Source: Paraburkholderia phenazinium
GTDB lineage: Bacteria > Pseudomonadota > Gammaproteobacteria > Burkholderiales > Burkholderiaceae
Direction of reading: 5' to 3'
Assembly (NCBI RefSeq): GCF_900100735.1
Contig: NZ_FNCJ01000009.1
Span: 186,001 to 250,000, forward strand
Length of the DNA stretch: 64,000 nucleotides
Shown here: positions 62,587 to 64,000 of the stretch, one piece after another
Numbering within the stretch: position 1 is the first letter of the stretch
How the letters are laid out: each line of letters opens with the position of its first letter
Notes under the pieces: generated by a model
Seen by the model: the letters and a program-made list of their open reading frames with translations, nothing else
Told to the model about the DNA's origin: nothing
The model's database searches: none
Translations under genes and position numbers: made by a program

Positions 62587-63360
62587 TTAAAACCCGAAAC
62601 GCGCCGGCGGTCTCACGGGATGCGCCTCCGTCGGACTAAACGCTTCGAACGCACCGTCATAGCGTTTCAGGAGCGGGCGCGCATAGTCGCCGCGCTTGGC
62701 CGTGCCAAGCCGCAGCGTGACCAGCGCCTCCACCCACTTCACGGCCGCCGTGACGCCTTCGACCACCGGCACACCCAGTTCGCCCTGAATCTGCGCGCAC
62801 AGCTCGGCCATCCCCGCACAACCGAGCACGATCGCCTCCGAGCCGTCCTCCTCGAGCGCCCGGCGACACTCTTCGAGAATGATACGGCGCGCCTCCGAGC
62901 CGGGCTGGTCGAGTTCGAGCACGGCTACATCGGTCGCGCGCACGTTGTTGCAGAAGCGCGTCATGCCGTAGCGCTCGGCCAGATGCCAGGCCATGCCGCA
63001 GGTGCGCGCGAGCGTGGTCACCACCGAAAACGACGGCGCCAACACGCTCGCCACGTGCATCGCCGCTTCGGCAATGCCGATCACCGGCCCACGCGCCAGT
63101 TCGCGGGCCGCGTACAGCCCGGGGTCGCCAAAGCAGGCAATCACGTAGCCGTCGCAGCCGTCACGCTCGCCCGCCGCGACCTCCGCCAGCAGGCCGGGCG
63201 TGGCAAGCGCTTCGTCGTAATAGCCTTCGATCGACGGCGGCCCCATGGTCGGGCTGACCGCTATCACCTCGGTGCCGGGCGCGACCACCTCCCTTGCACA
63301 GCGCCCCATCGCGTCGGTCATCCGCTGAGTCGTGTTCGGGTTGATCAGTTTGATACGCAT
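62587..63360 (-). CDS. Allantoin/hydantoin racemase, Asp/Glu racemase family
   Basis: The 257-residue protein has two active-site cysteines in the family positions, ACFGDPG (Cys76) and LGCAGMA (Cys181), and begins IKLINPNTTQRMTDAM. It belongs with HyuE/HpxA-type hydantoin racemases. Between PuuE and an NCS1 permease, the best substrate is allantoin, so that both enantiomers feed the pathway. A terminator follows. HydA-type hydantoin use is the alternative. Confidence 0.88.
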   Translation of the reverse strand: MRIKLINPNTTQRMTDAMGRCAREVVAPGTEVIAVSPTMGPPSIEGYYDEALATPGLLAEVAAGERDGCDGYVIACFGDPGLYAARELARGPVIGIAEAAMHVASVLAPSFSVVTTLARTCGMAWHLAERYGMTRFCNNVRATDVAVLELDQPGSEARRIILEECRRALEEDGSEAIVLGCAGMAELCAQIQGELGVPVVEGVTAAVKWVEALVTLRLGTAKRGDYARPLLKRYDGAFEAFSPTEAHPVRPPARFGF

Positions 63361-63394
63361 CTCGTACTCCTGTTACGGCAGGCCTATCGGAAAC

Positions 63395-64000
63395 TCAGCG
63401 AAGCGTCAGCGCGCGGTAGAACACAGCGCCCAGCGCAGCACCGATAAACCACGAGAAATTCGCCATACCGTCGAGCGACGGCACCATCACGCAGATCACC
63501 GCGATCACCGCGGCAGGCAACAATGCCGCGACGGCCTTGTAATTCACACCGTTGCGGTACCAGTACGTCCCCGTTTCGGAGACGGTGTAAAGATCGTCCA
63601 GTACGATTTTCTGCCGCTTCACGAGGTAGAAATCGACGATCAGGACACCATACAAAGGTCCGATAAAGCTACCGAGCACGTCAAGGGTGTAGTGAATCAC
63701 CGCCGGGTTGTTGAAGAGGTTCCATGGCGTGATGAAAATCGATGCGACCGCGGCCAGCATCCCGCCCATCCGCCAACTAATGAGGCGCGGCGCGACGTTC
63801 GAAAAATCGAAGGCCGGCGAGACGAAGTTAGCCACGATATTGATCCCGATCGTCGCAATCGTAAAGGTCAGCGCACCGAGAATTACCGCCATCGGATAGT
63901 CGATCCGTCCGACCGTTTCGACCGGGTCCGTAATCAACTGCCCGAACACCGGCAGCGTGGCGGCGGTCGTCACCACGGTCACCAGCGAGAACGCCAGGAA
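63395..64000 (-). CDS. NCS1-family purine/allantoin permease, partial (5' end outside window)
   Basis: The frame is open from the window edge to the stop at 63395 and encodes the C-terminal 201 residues. It has about five TM helices and NCS1 blocks: IATIGINIVANFVSPAFDFSN, PRLISWRMGGMLAAV, PWNLFNN, IHYTLDVLGSFIGPLYGVLI and DFYLVKRQKI. NCS1 proteins import uracil, cytosine, hydantoins or allantoin; the cluster favours allantoin. It is 34 bp upstream of the racemase gene, likely in one transcript. Confidence 0.9.
   Translation of the reverse strand, partial: FLAFSLVTVVTTAATLPVFGQLITDPVETVGRIDYPMAVILGALTFTIATIGINIVANFVSPAFDFSNVAPRLISWRMGGMLAAVASIFITPWNLFNNPAVIHYTLDVLGSFIGPLYGVLIVDFYLVKRQKIVLDDLYTVSETGTYWYRNGVNYKAVAALLPAAVIAVICVMVPSLDGMANFSWFIGAALGAVFYRALTLR

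Overview
The window is high-GC DNA with dense genes, ATGA/TGATG operon overlaps and strong C/G third-position bias. The gene set is that of a soil or plant-associated betaproteobacterium of the Burkholderia/Paraburkholderia type: many LysR/TetR/AraC regulators, a cyoABCD bo3 quinol oxidase, a cytochrome-c-fused urate hydroxylase, a BMP-type purine importer, an RND pump and a complete ureide pathway. No tRNA, rRNA or CRISPR array was seen. Both ends of the window cut genes.

Layout. 1-0.6 kb: 5' part of a KguE-like sugar isomerase/epimerase behind a LacI-type operator. 0.8-2.9 kb: divergent LysR/YeiH pair. 3.1-9.5 kb: GST, CLC chloride transporter, C45-type acyltransferase, small proteins, AraC regulator and cupin. 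9.6-12.5 kb: GNAT, LysR, small membrane protein and TetR. 12.7-18.7 kb: RND tripartite efflux operon. 18.7-22.4 kb: lipid A acyltransferase-like protein and a class A PBP. 22.8-25.8 kb: ribbon-helix-helix protein, PspA and a TPR membrane protein. 25.9-29.2 kb: TetR-controlled Baeyer-Villiger monooxygenase plus alpha/beta hydrolase. 29.6-32.3 kb: soluble chemoreceptor and an intact IS481-family element with a 7-bp target duplication. 32.3-36.4 kb: potFGHI-like polyamine ABC operon. 36.8-40.7 kb: DUF1289, OmpW, nitronate monooxygenase and aldehyde dehydrogenase. 40.9-44.7 kb: cyoABCD. 45.2-48.3 kb: ABC-F ATPase, beta-hydroxyacid dehydrogenase and dodecin.

48.4-64 kb is a purine salvage and catabolism island. 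It has a BMP-type nucleoside/purine ABC importer, a LysR regulator, 8-oxoguanine-deaminase-type amidohydrolase, 5-hydroxyisourate hydrolase, membrane urate hydroxylase PuuD, ureidoglycolate lyase, allantoicase, OHCU decarboxylase, PuuE allantoinase, an allantoin/hydantoin racemase and an NCS1 permease. Together these take a purine base or nucleoside through urate, 5-hydroxyisourate, OHCU, allantoin and allantoate to ureidoglycolate and glyoxylate. Xanthine dehydrogenase is not in the window.

The most informative non-coding structures are: (i) a TetR operator made of 15-bp perfect arms that covers a -10 box; (ii) an IS481 insertion that duplicated a stop codon and separated a chemoreceptor gene from the bidirectional terminator it shared with potI; (iii) a 16-bp imperfect dyad around a possible -10 box and ending in the ribosome-binding region of the aldehyde dehydrogenase gene; (iv) a helix-turn-helix gene split by an apparent one-base deletion.
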